This document shows, in pieces, positions 11,901 to 22,672 of a stretch of DNA of 64,000 nt. The stretch's first letter is position 1. The number at the start of each line of letters is the position of its first letter. The position numbers and the translations under genes are program-made. This DNA comes from Mactromeris polynyma. Taxonomy: Eukaryota > Mollusca > Bivalvia > Venerida > Mactridae. Below the pieces are notes generated by a model that was not told the origin of the DNA, did no database searches, and saw nothing but the letters and a program-made list of their open reading frames with translations. Location: positions 5,831,904-5,895,903 of the forward strand of contig JASFXZ010000018.1 in the NCBI GenBank assembly GCA_032209605.1. The letters run 5' to 3'.

Positions 11901-14505
11901 TGACAAGTCAGCAATGTAAGAACACAAAATCATGGACCTGTTCATAATGTAAGAACACAAAATCATGACAAGTCAGCAATGTAAGAACACAAAATCTTGA
12001 CAAGTCAGCAATGTAAGAACACAAAATCACGGACTAGTCACCAATGTAAGAACACAAACTCATGGAACAGTCACCAATGTAAGAACACAAACTCATGGAA
12101 CAGTCACCAATGTAAGAACACAAACTCATGGAACAGTTCATAATGTAAGAACACAAAATCATGGACCAGTTCATAATGTAAGAACACAAAATCATGGACC
12201 AGTTCATAATGTAAGAACACAAAATCATGACAAGTCAGCAATGTAAGAACACAAAATCATGACAAGTCAGCAATGTAAGAACACAAAATCACGGACTAGT
12301 CACCAATGTAAGAACACAAACTCATGGAACAGTCACCAATGTAAGAACACAAACTCATGGAACAGTCACCAATGTAAGAACACAAAATCATGGACCAGTT
12401 CATAATGTAAGAACACAAAATCATGGAACAGTCACCAATGTAAGAACACAAAATCATGGAACAGTCACCAATGTAAGAACACAAACTCATGGAACAGTCA
12501 CCAATGTAAGAACACAAAATCATGGAACAGTCACCAATGTAAGAACACAAAATCATGGAACAGTCACCAATGTAAGAACACAAAATCATGGACCAGTCAC
12601 CAATGTAAGAACACAAAATCATGGAACAGTCAACAATGTAAGAACACAAACTCATGGACCAGTCAACAATGTAAGAACACAAAATCATGACAAGTCAGCA
12701 ATGTAAGAACACAAAATCATGACAAGTCAGCAATGTAAGAACACAAAATCATGGACCAGTTCATAATGTAAGAACACAAAATCATGGACCAGTTCATAAT
12801 GTAAGAACACAAAATCATGGACCAGTTCATAATGTAAGAACACAAAATCATGACAAGTCAGCAATGTAAGAACACAAAATCATGACAAGTCAGCAATGTA
12901 AGAACACAAAATCATGGAACAGTTCATAATGTAAGAACACAAAATCATGGAACAGTCACCAATGTAAGAACACAAACTCATGGAACAGTCACCAATGTAA
13001 GAACACAAACTCATGACAAGTCACCAATGTAAGAACACAAACTCATGACCAGTCCATAATGTAAGAACACAAACTCATGACAAGTCAGCAATGTAAGAAC
13101 ACAAACTCATGGACTAGTCACCAATGTAAGAACACAAACTCATGGACTAGTCACCAATGTAAGAACACAAACTCATGACAAGTCACCAATGTAAGAACAC
13201 AAACTCATGACAAGTCACCAATGTAAGAACACAAACTCATGACCAGTCCATAATGTAAGAACACAAAATCATAGACCAGTCCATAATGTAAGAACACAAA
13301 CTCATGACAAGTCACCAATGCAAGAACACAAACTCATGACAAGTCACCAATGTAAGAACACAAACTCATGACCAGTCCATAATGTAAGAACACAAACTCA
13401 TGACAAGTCAGCAATGTAAGAACACAAAATCATGACAAGTCAGCAATGTAAGAACACAAAATCATGGACCAGTTCATAATGTAAGAACACAAAATCATGG
13501 ACCAGTTCATAATGTAAGAACACAAAATCATGGACCAGTTCATAATGTAAGAACACAAAATCATGACAAGTCAGCAATGTAAGAACACAAAATCATGACA
13601 AGTCAGCAATGTAAGAACACAAAATCATGGACCAGTTCATAATGTAAGAACACAAAATCATGGAACAGTCACCAATGTAAGAACACAAACTCATGGAACA
13701 GTCACCAATGTAAGAAAACAAACTCATGGAACAGTCACCAATGTAAGAACACAAAATCATGGAACAGTCACCAATGTAAGAACACAAAATCATGGAACAG
13801 TCACCAATGTAAGAACACAAACTCATGGAACAGTCACCAATGTAAGAACACAAACTCATGGAACAGTCACCAATGTAAGAACACAAAATCATGGAACAGT
13901 CACCAATGTAAGAACACAAAATCATGGACCAGTTCATAATGTAAGAACACAAAATCATGACAAGTCATCAATGTAAGAACACAAAATCATGGACCAGTTC
14001 ATAATGTAAGAACACAAAATCATGGAACAGTCACCAATGTAAGAACACAAAATCATGGAACAGTCACCAATGTAAGAACACAAAATCATGGAATAGTCAC
14101 CAATGTAAGAACACAAAATCATGGAACAGTCACCAATGCAAGAGCACTTGGTCAGCACTGTTAGAACACAAAATCATGGAACAGTCACCAATGTAAGAAC
14201 ACAAAATCATGGAACAGTCACCAATGTAAGAACACAAAATCATGGAACAGTCACCAATGTAAGAACACAAAATCATGGAACAGTCAGCAATGTAAGAACA
14301 CAAAATCATGGACCAGTTCATAATGTAAGAACACAAAATCATGGAACAGTCACCAATGTAAGAACACAAAATCATGGACTAGTCACCACTGTAAGAACAC
14401 AAAATCATGGAACAGTCACCAATGTAAGAACACAAAATCATGGAACAGTCACCAATGTAAGAACACATAGTCATGGAAAGTCAACAATGCAAGAGCACTA
14501 ATTCA
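8941..14505 (+). repeat. Minisatellite 2, 32/33-bp unit (about 170 copies)
   Basis: Units begin CAATGTAAGAACACAAA and continue with one of several 3' variants: ATCATGGACCAGT-TCA, CTCATGGAACAGTCAC, CTCATGACAAGTCAG and CTCATGGACTAGTCAC. The GG variants are 33 bp, so runs of them leave one frame open; on the minus strand this reads as the 11-residue repeat MILCSYIGDCS. The CATGACAAG variants are 32 bp and break those frames. The array contains large internal block duplications. No promoter, start context or codon bias suggests that it is translated. Confidence 0.97.
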
Positions 14506-17500
14506 GGTTACATCCGACAATACAAAAGTACTTAGTCAGCACTATTAGAGCATCAAATGGGTGGAACAGTCAGCACTGTGAGTGCATCAAGTGGGAGGTA
14601 CATTCAGCACTGTGAGAGCATCAAGTGGGTAGTACAGTCAGCACTGTGAGAGCATCAAGTGGGTGGTACAGTCAGCACTGTGAGAGCATCAAGCGGGTGG
14701 TACAGACACTACTGTGAGAGCATCAAGTGGGTAGTACAGACAGCAATGTGAGAGCATCAAGTGGGTAGTACAGTCAGAATAGTGATAGCATCAAGTGGGT
14801 AGTCCAGTCAGCAATGTGAGAGCATCAAGTGGGTGGTACAGTCAGCACTGTGAGAGCATCAAGTGGGTGGTACAGGCACTACTGTGAGAGCATCAAGTGG
14901 GTAGTACAGACAGCAATGTGAGAGCATCAAGTGGGTGGTACAGTCAGCATTGTGAGAGCATCAAGCGGGTGGTACAGGCACTACTGTGAGAGCATCAGGT
15001 GGGTAGTACAGACAGCAATGTGAGAGCATCAAGTGGGTGGTACAGTCAGCACCGTGAGAGCATCAAGCAGGTGGTACAGGCACTACTGTGAGAGCATCAA
15101 GTGGGTGGTACAGTCAGCACTGTGAGTGTATCAAGTAGGTAGTACAGTCAGCACTGTGAGAGCATCAAGTGGGTGGTACAGTCAGCACTGTGAGAGCATC
15201 AAGTGGGTGGTACAGTCAGCACTGTGAGTGTATCAAGTAGGTAGTACAGTCAGCACTGTGAGAGCATCAAGTGGGTGGTACAGTCAGCACTGTGAGAGCA
15301 TCAAGTGGGTGGTACAGTCAGCACTGAGAGAGCATCAAGTGGGTAGTACAGTCAGCACTGTGAGTGTATCAAGTGGGTAGTACAGTCAGCACTGAGAGAG
15401 CATCAAGTGGGAGGTACAGTCAAAATAGTGAGAGCCTCAAGTGGGAGGTACAGTCAAAATAGTGAGAGCATCAAGTGGGAGGTACAGTCAAAATAGTGAG
15501 AGCATCAAGTGGGTAGTACAGTCAGCACTGTGAGAGCATCAAGTGGGTAGTACAGACAGCAATGTGAGAGCATCAAGTGGGAGGTACAGTCAGCACTGTG
15601 AGAGCATCAAGTGGGTGGTACAGACAGCAATGTGAGAGCATCAAGTGGGAGGTACAGTCAGCACTGTGAGTGCATCAAGTGGGAGGTACAATAAGCACTG
15701 AGAGAGCATCAAGTGAGTAGTACAGTCAGCACTGAGAGAGCATCAAGTGGGTGGTACAGTCAGCACTGTGAGAGCTTCAAGTGGGTAGTACAGTAAGCAC
15801 TGAGAGAGCATCAAGTGGGCAGTACAGTCAGAACTGAGAGAGCATCAAGTGGGTAGTACAGACAGCACTGTGAGAGCATCAAGTGAGTGGTACCGACAGC
15901 ACTGAGAGAGCATCAAGTTGGTGGTACAGTCAGCACTGTGAGTGTATCAAGTGGGTAGTACAGTCAGCACTGAGAGAGCATCAAGTGGGTAGTACAGTCA
16001 GGATAGTGAGAGCATCAAGTGGGTAGTACAGACAGCACTGTGAGAGCATCAAGTGGGAGGTACAGTCAGCACTGTGAGAGCATCAAGTGGGTAGTACAGT
16101 CAGGATAGTGAGAGCATCAAGTGGGTAGTACAGTCAGCACTGAGAGAGCATCAAGTGGGAGGTACAGTCAGCACTGTGAGAGCATCAAGTGGGTAGTACA
16201 GTCAGCACTGAGAGAGCATCAAGTGGGTGGTACAGCCAGCACTGTGAGAGCATCAAGTGGGTAGTACAGTCTGCACTGTGAGAGCATCAAGTGGGTAGTA
16301 CAGTCTGCACTGAGAGAGCATCAAGTGGGTAGTACAGTCAGAACTGTGAGAGCATCAAGTGGGAGGTACAGTCAGCACTGTGTGAGCATCAAGTGGGTGG
16401 TACAGTCAGCACTGTGAGAGCATCAAGTGGGTAGTACAGTCAGCACTGAGAGAGCATCAAGTGGGAGGTACAGTCAGCACTGTGAGAGATCTAGTGGGAG
16501 GTACAGTCAGTACTGTGAGAGCATCAAGTGGGTGGTACAGGCAGCACTGTGAGAGCATCAAGTGGGTAGTGCAGGCAGCACTGAGAGAGCATCAAGTGGG
16601 AGGTACAGCCAGCACTGTGAGAGCATCAAGTGGGTGGTACAGTCAGCACTGAGAGAGCATCAAGTGGGTGGTACAGTCAGCACTGAGAGAGCATCAAGTG
16701 GGTAGTACAGTCAGCACTGTGAGAGCATCAAGTGGGTAGTACAGTCAGCACTGTGAGAGCATCAAGTGGGTAGTACAGTCAGCACTGTGAGAGCATCAAG
16801 TGGGAGGTACAGTCAGCACTGTGAGAGCATCAAGTGGGTGGTACAGTCAGCACTGTGAGTGTATCAAGTGGGTAGTACAGTCAGCACTGAGAGAGCATCA
16901 AGTGGGTAGTACAGTCAGGATAGTGAGAGCATCAAGTGGGTAGTACAGTCAGCACTGAGAGAGCATCAAGTGGGAGGTACAGTCAGCACTGTGAGAGCAT
17001 CAAGTGGGTAGTACAGTCAGCACTGAGAGAGCATCAAGTGGGTAGTACAGTCAGCACTGAGAGAGCATCAAGTGGGTGGTACAGTCAGCACTGTGAGAGC
17101 ATCAAGTGGGAGGTACAGTCAGCACTGTGAGAGCATCAAGTGGGTAGTACAGTCAGCACTGTGAGAGCATCAAGTAGGTGGTACAGTCTGCACTGTGAGA
17201 GCATCAAGTGGGAGGTACAGTCAGCACTGTGAGAGCATCAAGTAGGTGGTACAGTCAGCACTGAGAGAGCATCAAGTGTGTGGTACAGTCAGCACTGTGA
17301 GAGCATCAAGTGGGTAGTACAGTCAGCACTGAGAGAGCATCAAGTGGGCGGTACAGCCAGCACTGTGAGAGCATCAAGTGGGTAGTACAGTCTGCACTGT
17401 GAGAGCATCAAGTGGGTAGTACAGTCTGCACTGAGAGAGCATCAAGTGGGTAGTACAGTCAGAACTGTGAGAGCATCAAGTGGGAGGTACAGTCAGCACT

Positions 17501-17765
17501 GTGTGAGCATCAAGTGGGTGGTACAGTCAGCACTGTGAGAGCATCAAGTGGGTAGTACAGTCAGCACTGAGAGAGCATCAAGTGGGAGGTACAGTCAGCA
17601 CTGTGAGAGATCTAGTGGGAGGTACAGTCAGTACTGTGAGAGCATCAAGTGGGTGGTACAGGCAGCACTGTGAGAGCATCAAGTGGGTAGTGCAGGCAGC
17701 ACTGAGAGAGCATCAAGTGGGAGGTACAGCCAGCACTGTGAGAGCATCAAGTGGGTAGTACAGTC
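14506..17765 (+). repeat. Minisatellite 3, 34-bp unit (about 95 copies)
   Basis: Head-to-tail copies of GTGAGAGCATCAAGTGGG, then TGGTACAGTCAGCACT. Common variants are GTAGT or GAGGT in the middle and CACTGAGAGAGC or CACTGTGAGAGC at the junction. It directly abuts minisatellite 2 through a short decayed junction (about 14,490-14,560). Three units of 34 bp make 34 codons, which explains the short open frames across it. Confidence 0.97.
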
Positions 17766-17892
17766 ACTCATTCAGGCCACTAGGAGCATAAAGCAAGGAT
17801 ACATAGCGAGCATTGTACAAGCATTACATATGGAGGATATACCGTCAGACATTAGGATCAGCATCAGGCCATGGAAACAAACCATGTCCTAA
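17766..17892 (+). repeat. Decayed units at the distal edge of minisatellite 3
   Basis: Words such as CAGGCCACTAGGAGCATAAAG and GTCAGACATTAGGATCAGC still align with the minisatellite unit. They mirror the decayed edge at 8,726-8,940. Confidence 0.55.
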
Positions 17893-19570
17893 GACAGGTA
17901 TATGATGTTTCATATGAATACAGCTAATCAAGTCTCTAATATATCAGCAATGTATCTACAATGATAATCTTGATATGATGTTACCTGCTGTATATCTGCA
18001 AGCAAACACAAGGTTTATAATAAGTACATGCTTCAAGAACAGTCCCCCAGACAGGATATGTCTACAGGAAATTGTTTTTCTAAGATGAGGGCACTTGTTT
18101 AACTTCATCATGTGTAGTTGTCATATACTTTCAAATGAATATATACAAATAGTATAAAGATCATTATATTGAGATAAATGTTCATGTACCTGATAACTTC
18201 CAGGATTGTAATACAAACAAGTGTCATTGATTTGTCAATGTCTTTGGAGATACCTCAATATAAGAGTTTTGAGACATTATTAAGGTGAATTGATCTAATG
18301 TGGTAACCAAGCAAGCAGTGTACCTATCAATATTTTGCCCAAGGGGGCGGGGGCTTTGGGCTGACCCAGTTCTTGACAACATAAGTAAAGTAACTACATG
18401 TACAGGGTGTTAAAAAAGTTTGTTCACAAAGTTTGCATTTTAGTATTTTTATAAATGCTTGTTACATCTATGTTGCTGCATACCAATAGTTTACTTCTGT
18501 GTGAGAGTTCAATATAAAACAGATATTCACTAATTCATTAATAATAGCTTCAAAATATAGTAATTAATGGTACATGTATTGTCATTAATAAAAGCGGTTT
18601 TCATTAAATTCAATTAAAACTTACCACAAAGGCCACTCTAGAAACTTATACAAGTAAACCAGAGATAAGTTAAAATGTACTATATACGAGATGTTTTCAG
18701 CAGGACCTTTCACTGTGTGGTTTGTCTATACAGGTGGTCTGTAACCACACAGGTTTTGTATCAATACAAACTTTACAGTTAGTTATTATCTGACAGACAC
18801 ATCTTTATATACATGTGTAATAACTTTTGAAATGCACTCATCTACAAGAACTTGTCCAGCCAAAGAGTTTAATTTTAGATTAAAATTTGTTTTTCATCAA
18901 TTGTGTATCTAGTTTACAACTTAAGGATAAATTAATTATGCCTATTTGAGGGATTGTGAAGTTCACAACTCAATACCTCGTGCAAGACTGTATCAAACTC
19001 ACAACGTTCAGATCAGGAGTCAGATACTGTACCCTAGACCTCTATGAAGCCACGAAACAAGAGTGCTTGCAAGTAAAAATTTTACATCAATTTTCAGCAC
19101 TTTCCAGTTATCATTGTGACAAAGTTTCAAAAGGCCTGACATATGTACTAAAGCTCCATTTCAAATATCTGATTGTGAAACATCAGAAAAACATTCAATA
19201 AATGCACTGAAATCAAATTAAGCACAAGCATGATATACAGAATATATATAAGTCTGAAATCTTCTTAAAGGAATCGAATATTGTACCAGTATTCCAAGTC
19301 ACAATTCCCTCTCTAGATTGTGCTGTCTCTCATGTGTTACAATGTTGAAGAAATTGCTTATATATCCATTACAACATCAATAAACATTGTACTTGAATTC
19401 AATAACTACGACACAATACAAGTGTTCCTCTTTTCAAATAATAAATACAAATTTTCCCTTGAATTACATGTCAATAAATTTCAGCGAATTTCACATATGA
19501 GTAAAATTTATGTCCCATTAATTATTTATGAATCATTTTCTGTATGACTTAATGGGCAAGACATGTTTCA
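17893..19570. other. Intergenic; one mariner-like terminus near 18,400
   Basis: At about 18,400 the sequence TACAGGGTGTTAAAAAAG resembles one terminus of mariner-type transposons. No partner end or transposase frame is visible. The short frame at 18,956-19,201 has no ATG and no recognisable similarity. Otherwise nothing is supported. Confidence 0.45.
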
Positions 19571-19583
19571 AGATATTTTATTC
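19571..19583 (-). terminator. Putative poly(A) signal for the 19.66-21.64 kb gene model
   Basis: AATAAA on the minus strand, about 75 bases downstream of the TAG stop at 19,657-19,659. Confidence 0.4.
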
Positions 19584-19656
19584 CATCAAGACACAGTATC
19601 ATAAATGTATTCCCATGAATAACACAATCTCTGTAGATATAATATTACTTATCACA

Positions 19657-21644
19657 CTATTCTAAAATAATATCCGCACTATTACAATTAATTATGTATG
19701 GTACACAAGTTCGTCTACAAAGTTTTCCTACGAAGTCTTCTACATTCCCAGAAGCAATTGTCTTGTTAACAACCCTTCCATTTCCACATCGCCAACTAGA
19801 TCCTGATCTCACTTTCACCTGTGCATCAGTATAGATCAAACATGATTTACACATTACACATACACATTCATGACTATAAAAATATCCAAACACAAAATGC
19901 ATGAAACAGTTGTGCAACCAGGGAGAAAAAATCCTGTATTAATTTTTTTCTTGCAAACAAACTCTGTGCTCTATCTTATTTCTCTACAATGAAACATATG
20001 ACTCATGAATATTAACAGAGAGATTATTCTGTTTACACCAGATGATGTCATAGTTTGTTTTAATTTGATGTCCTTGCGTAAATATTTGTCAAGCAGAGAG
20101 ATCAAAAACATTTGTTTTTTTTCTGCACTAAGCTGTATGTACACCAGTACATCATCTCTCTCCGCCTATTTTCATTTTTACCAGCACAGAGATAAGAGAT
20201 CTAACTTTCTCAAGCTGTTGTCTTGCTTGTAGAAAATCTGATAAAATTCCTAAAAATCATGTTATGAGAAAATCCCACAGTCTGCTAGGAGCACATCTTA
20301 CATGCAGACTTTAAAGCTAGAGAGAGATACAGAGCAACCCTTATACTCCAGTCACCTCTTCTAAAATACTCCATTGTACCAGATCAATCCATAGTCCAGT
20401 GGTAACGCGCCGGACTAGTAATCCAGGGGTTGCAGGTTCGATCCCCCACTCAACCTCTAAGAGTACTAACAGTCTTTCGGATAGAGACAAAAAAAAAGGC
20501 CCTGTGCTTTACATCGGGCACATAAAGAACCAGGGGTGTTTCTGGAACTAGGACATCTTCAGCATCATCCAAAAATCTAAAATGACTAACATTCTTCTGG
20601 AGGCGTCGCCCATATGGAAACTGTTTGTGGCGATAAATAAATGCAAATACATAAAAATAATACTGAAATCTGGGTGAAAAGCTTGTGATTAACTATACTC
20701 TTGTCAGCATTGACCTCAATATATAAATATAGGTTTTAAATACATGTATGAATAGTTTTGTGAAATTTATTCAATGATAGCTGCCATTAGCTAGAATTCA
20801 AATTTATTTTGTGTTTTGAAAATTGCTTAAGCAAATGAACTGCATCTATACAAATGCTTTCTGTATAAAACATAATAAACTGAAAACTGAAGTACTTACC
20901 CATGGGTGGATCCAGAGGGGGGGGGGGGACCCGCGGACCGGACCCACCTAGAGTTTGGCAAAATAGGGTTGTCCATATCTAATTTTAGCTCAATAGGTGG
21001 TCTTAGATCTGTTGTCTTACCAGGAGCTGGATCCCCCATGATATAAATTGCTGGATCCACACATGTTACTGGTATACTAATTTTCTTGAACTTCATTTAT
21101 GGTTACCCTCTATTTAACAGCAATACTATGATACATAGGCAGGGTGGATAGGAAGAAAATACATGTATAAGAAAATCATGTAAAATGTTTCACATAAACT
21201 CCTATAAATATTCAATCAACTAAAAAGCATTGGCTTGAAATTACCATGTATGTCAGACACCTTCACTACATACTGTTCATAGATCAGTTCGAAAGAGAAA
21301 CAGAATTTCAACTTGGGTGTGAGTTTTGCTGTAATTATGAAATTGCAAAATAGCTAAAATATGTAACAATATATTTCATTCATTCATGTGCATAATATTT
21401 GTGAAAATATGATAACTGACCTTACAAAAAATAGGACAACTTCCTAAATGTCAGCATAAACTGTTTGAAATAACATCATTCAGTGTGACATTTTGCAACA
21501 GACGTAATTCACCATATCACATGACCTTCTCTGGTGTCAAACATCGGAGGATGTGGCAGACGTTCCCACCATTTAATAATAATACTGAATTTAGTCAGTT
21601 AGGTTGTTGAACACTGTACATACCTTGTACCAGGATGCTGCCAT
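19657..21644 (-). CDS. Candidate two-exon gene for a small protein of unknown function
   Basis: I do not recognise this product. On the minus strand a short first coding exon (21,644-21,624) reads MAASWYK. It has a favourable start context (AAAATGG) and ends at an AAG|GTATGT donor in phase 0. A terminal exon (19,818-19,657) opens after a GCACAG acceptor, also in phase 0. It gives 53 residues with several cysteines (SSWRCGNGRVV..., KLCRRTCVPY...) and a TAG stop, and an AATAAA follows about 75 bases later. Joined directly this gives 60 residues; further phase-0 exons could lie in the 1.8-kb gap. The splice sites, frame match and poly(A) signal agree, but none alone is strong. The SINE at 20.4 kb would be intronic. 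Confidence 0.33.
20391..20660 (+). mobile_element. Second tRNA-headed SINE, different family
   Basis: A tRNA-like head has box A-like TAGTCCAGTGGTAACGCG and box B GGTTCGATCCC (about 20,432-20,442). The body includes CTTTCGGATAGAGAC, GGGCACATAAAGAACCAGGG and GGAGGCGTCGCCCATATGG, and the tail is GCGATAAATAAATGCAAATAC. The body differs from the SINE at 1.7 kb. The GTCTTTCGGAT and CACATAAAGAACC words resemble conserved SINE core domains known from several animal phyla. I could not find clear target-site duplications. A genuine tRNA gene is unlikely because there is no convincing acceptor-stem pairing. Confidence 0.72.
20903..20960. repeat. G-tract with transposon-end-like context
   Basis: The sequence CCATGGGTGGATCCAGAGG followed by a long G run and GACCCGCGG resembles G-rich termini found on DNA transposons and MITEs in invertebrates. 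The mate terminus was not identified. Confidence 0.3.
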
Positions 21645-21767
21645 TTTGCTCGCCTTCCGTTTTGATGGATCGTCTCAGTCGATGTTACATCAATTTTAAG
21701 CTGGCACCAGGGGACATAAGTGATTGTGCGTTCCTTACTCTTGAACAGAGGCGTTGAGTTGAAGGGT
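21645..21767. promoter_or_regulatory. Possible bidirectional promoter between divergent first exons
   Basis: About 120 bases separate a minus-strand ATG exon (21,644) from a plus-strand ATG exon (21,768). The interval is visibly richer in CpG and GC than its surroundings. No TATA box is evident. Confidence 0.28.
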
Positions 21768-21789
21768 ATGGGTGCCGATATCGTGATCG
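21768..21789 (+). CDS. Candidate short first exon (MGADIVI-) with consensus donor
   Basis: ATG GGT GCC GAT ATC GTG ATC G is followed directly by the consensus donor GTAAGT, giving a phase-1 exon of seven codons plus one base. No matching downstream exon was found with confidence, and the sequence is too short for homology. It is listed because it lies head-to-head with another credible first exon. Confidence 0.22.
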
Positions 21790-22454
21790 GTAAGTCGGGC
21801 GTTTTGACCCCAAATTAAGCAATTACTGAATCAGTGTGAGCACTGTAACCCAGAAAGCTGTCACCGAGCGTGATTAGTATTTGTAAGTTGTAAGAAATTG
21901 TTTCACAGTCGAAATAAAAAGGAATACGTTTACACGAAATGAACATTTAACACACATATATATAATGCATTGTGTTGCATTTGGGTTTCAAACGCCCTAA
22001 ATCTCATTAGCTACCAAGGTGTGGTATATGACGTAGTGCAGGCCACACACCAGCAGTAGTAAATCTCCTCTGGCCAGCTATGTTGACAGACTAGCGCAAT
22101 TAACAGAACTATAAAATCTGATATCCATATAATTGAGGCAAACAGACATACTGATTTAGAAGATAATATCATATGGTATCAACAATTAGCCCCGCTTATC
22201 TAACATTAAGCTCAATGTAAATTATTCATTTCGGCAAAAAAAAATGCAGAACATATGCTTTGGTAATGGGTTATCTGATTTAGATGCGCTTGCAGGAGAT
22301 GAAGTTTTGATGTCTTATTTCAGTATAAAAGGTGATATAAATTATTTGAATACAACATTAATTTATACATGTATTATACATACTCTGATAAGTGTACCTG
22401 TTTGCTTCAAAAGGTAACTATAGAATATCGTTAGAAATATAATAATGTTTATTT

Positions 22455-22672
22455 CAGTGTTATGTTCTGTGATGTATTCCATCCATTAAACTCCTCCTCC
22501 GGTTGGCCCCCATAAAATCTCCTTAGTTGTTCTTTATGATCGGCTAGACCAATCCATGTTTACTCTTGCTTCTCCTCAGTGCCTCATGTGTCGTAGACTA
22601 TACCAGTAGTTTCCCCGTAGGTCTGTGTGGGGAGGTATTGTCTTATGTCGTATGTAGCATTCCATGTAACAA
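22455..22672 (+). repeat. Dispersed repeat R1, copy 1
   Basis: Diagnostic words are TGTGATGTATTCCATCCATTAA, split here by position, then GTTTCCCCGTAGGTCTGTG and GCATTCCATGTAACAAC. Related copies lie at 35.26, 49.07, 55.16 and 63.44 kb, and a minus-strand fragment at 47.55 kb. No coding potential is conserved between copies. Confidence 0.8.

Noticed and set aside
10100..14375. Repetitive frames of 64-130 codons (MILCSYIGDCS-type and MTSHQCKNTKS-type)
   Set aside because: They result from 33-bp units being a multiple of three. Interspersed 32-bp units break them at random and both strands are open at once.
8941..17765. CRISPR array
   Set aside because: The units are contiguous tandem repeats with no unique spacers, and the genome is plainly eukaryotic with no cas genes.
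2485..17765. Common ancestry of minisatellite 1 with minisatellites 2 and 3
   Set aside because: They share only short words (CAGTACTG / CAGCACTG). No longer alignment could be made by eye.
18956..19201. Plus-strand frame of 81 codons
   Set aside because: No ATG, no similarity, no splice context, and ordinary AT-rich composition.
20391..20460. Genuine tRNA gene
   Set aside because: Box A and box B are present but the flanks do not pair as an acceptor stem, and the sequence continues as a SINE body.
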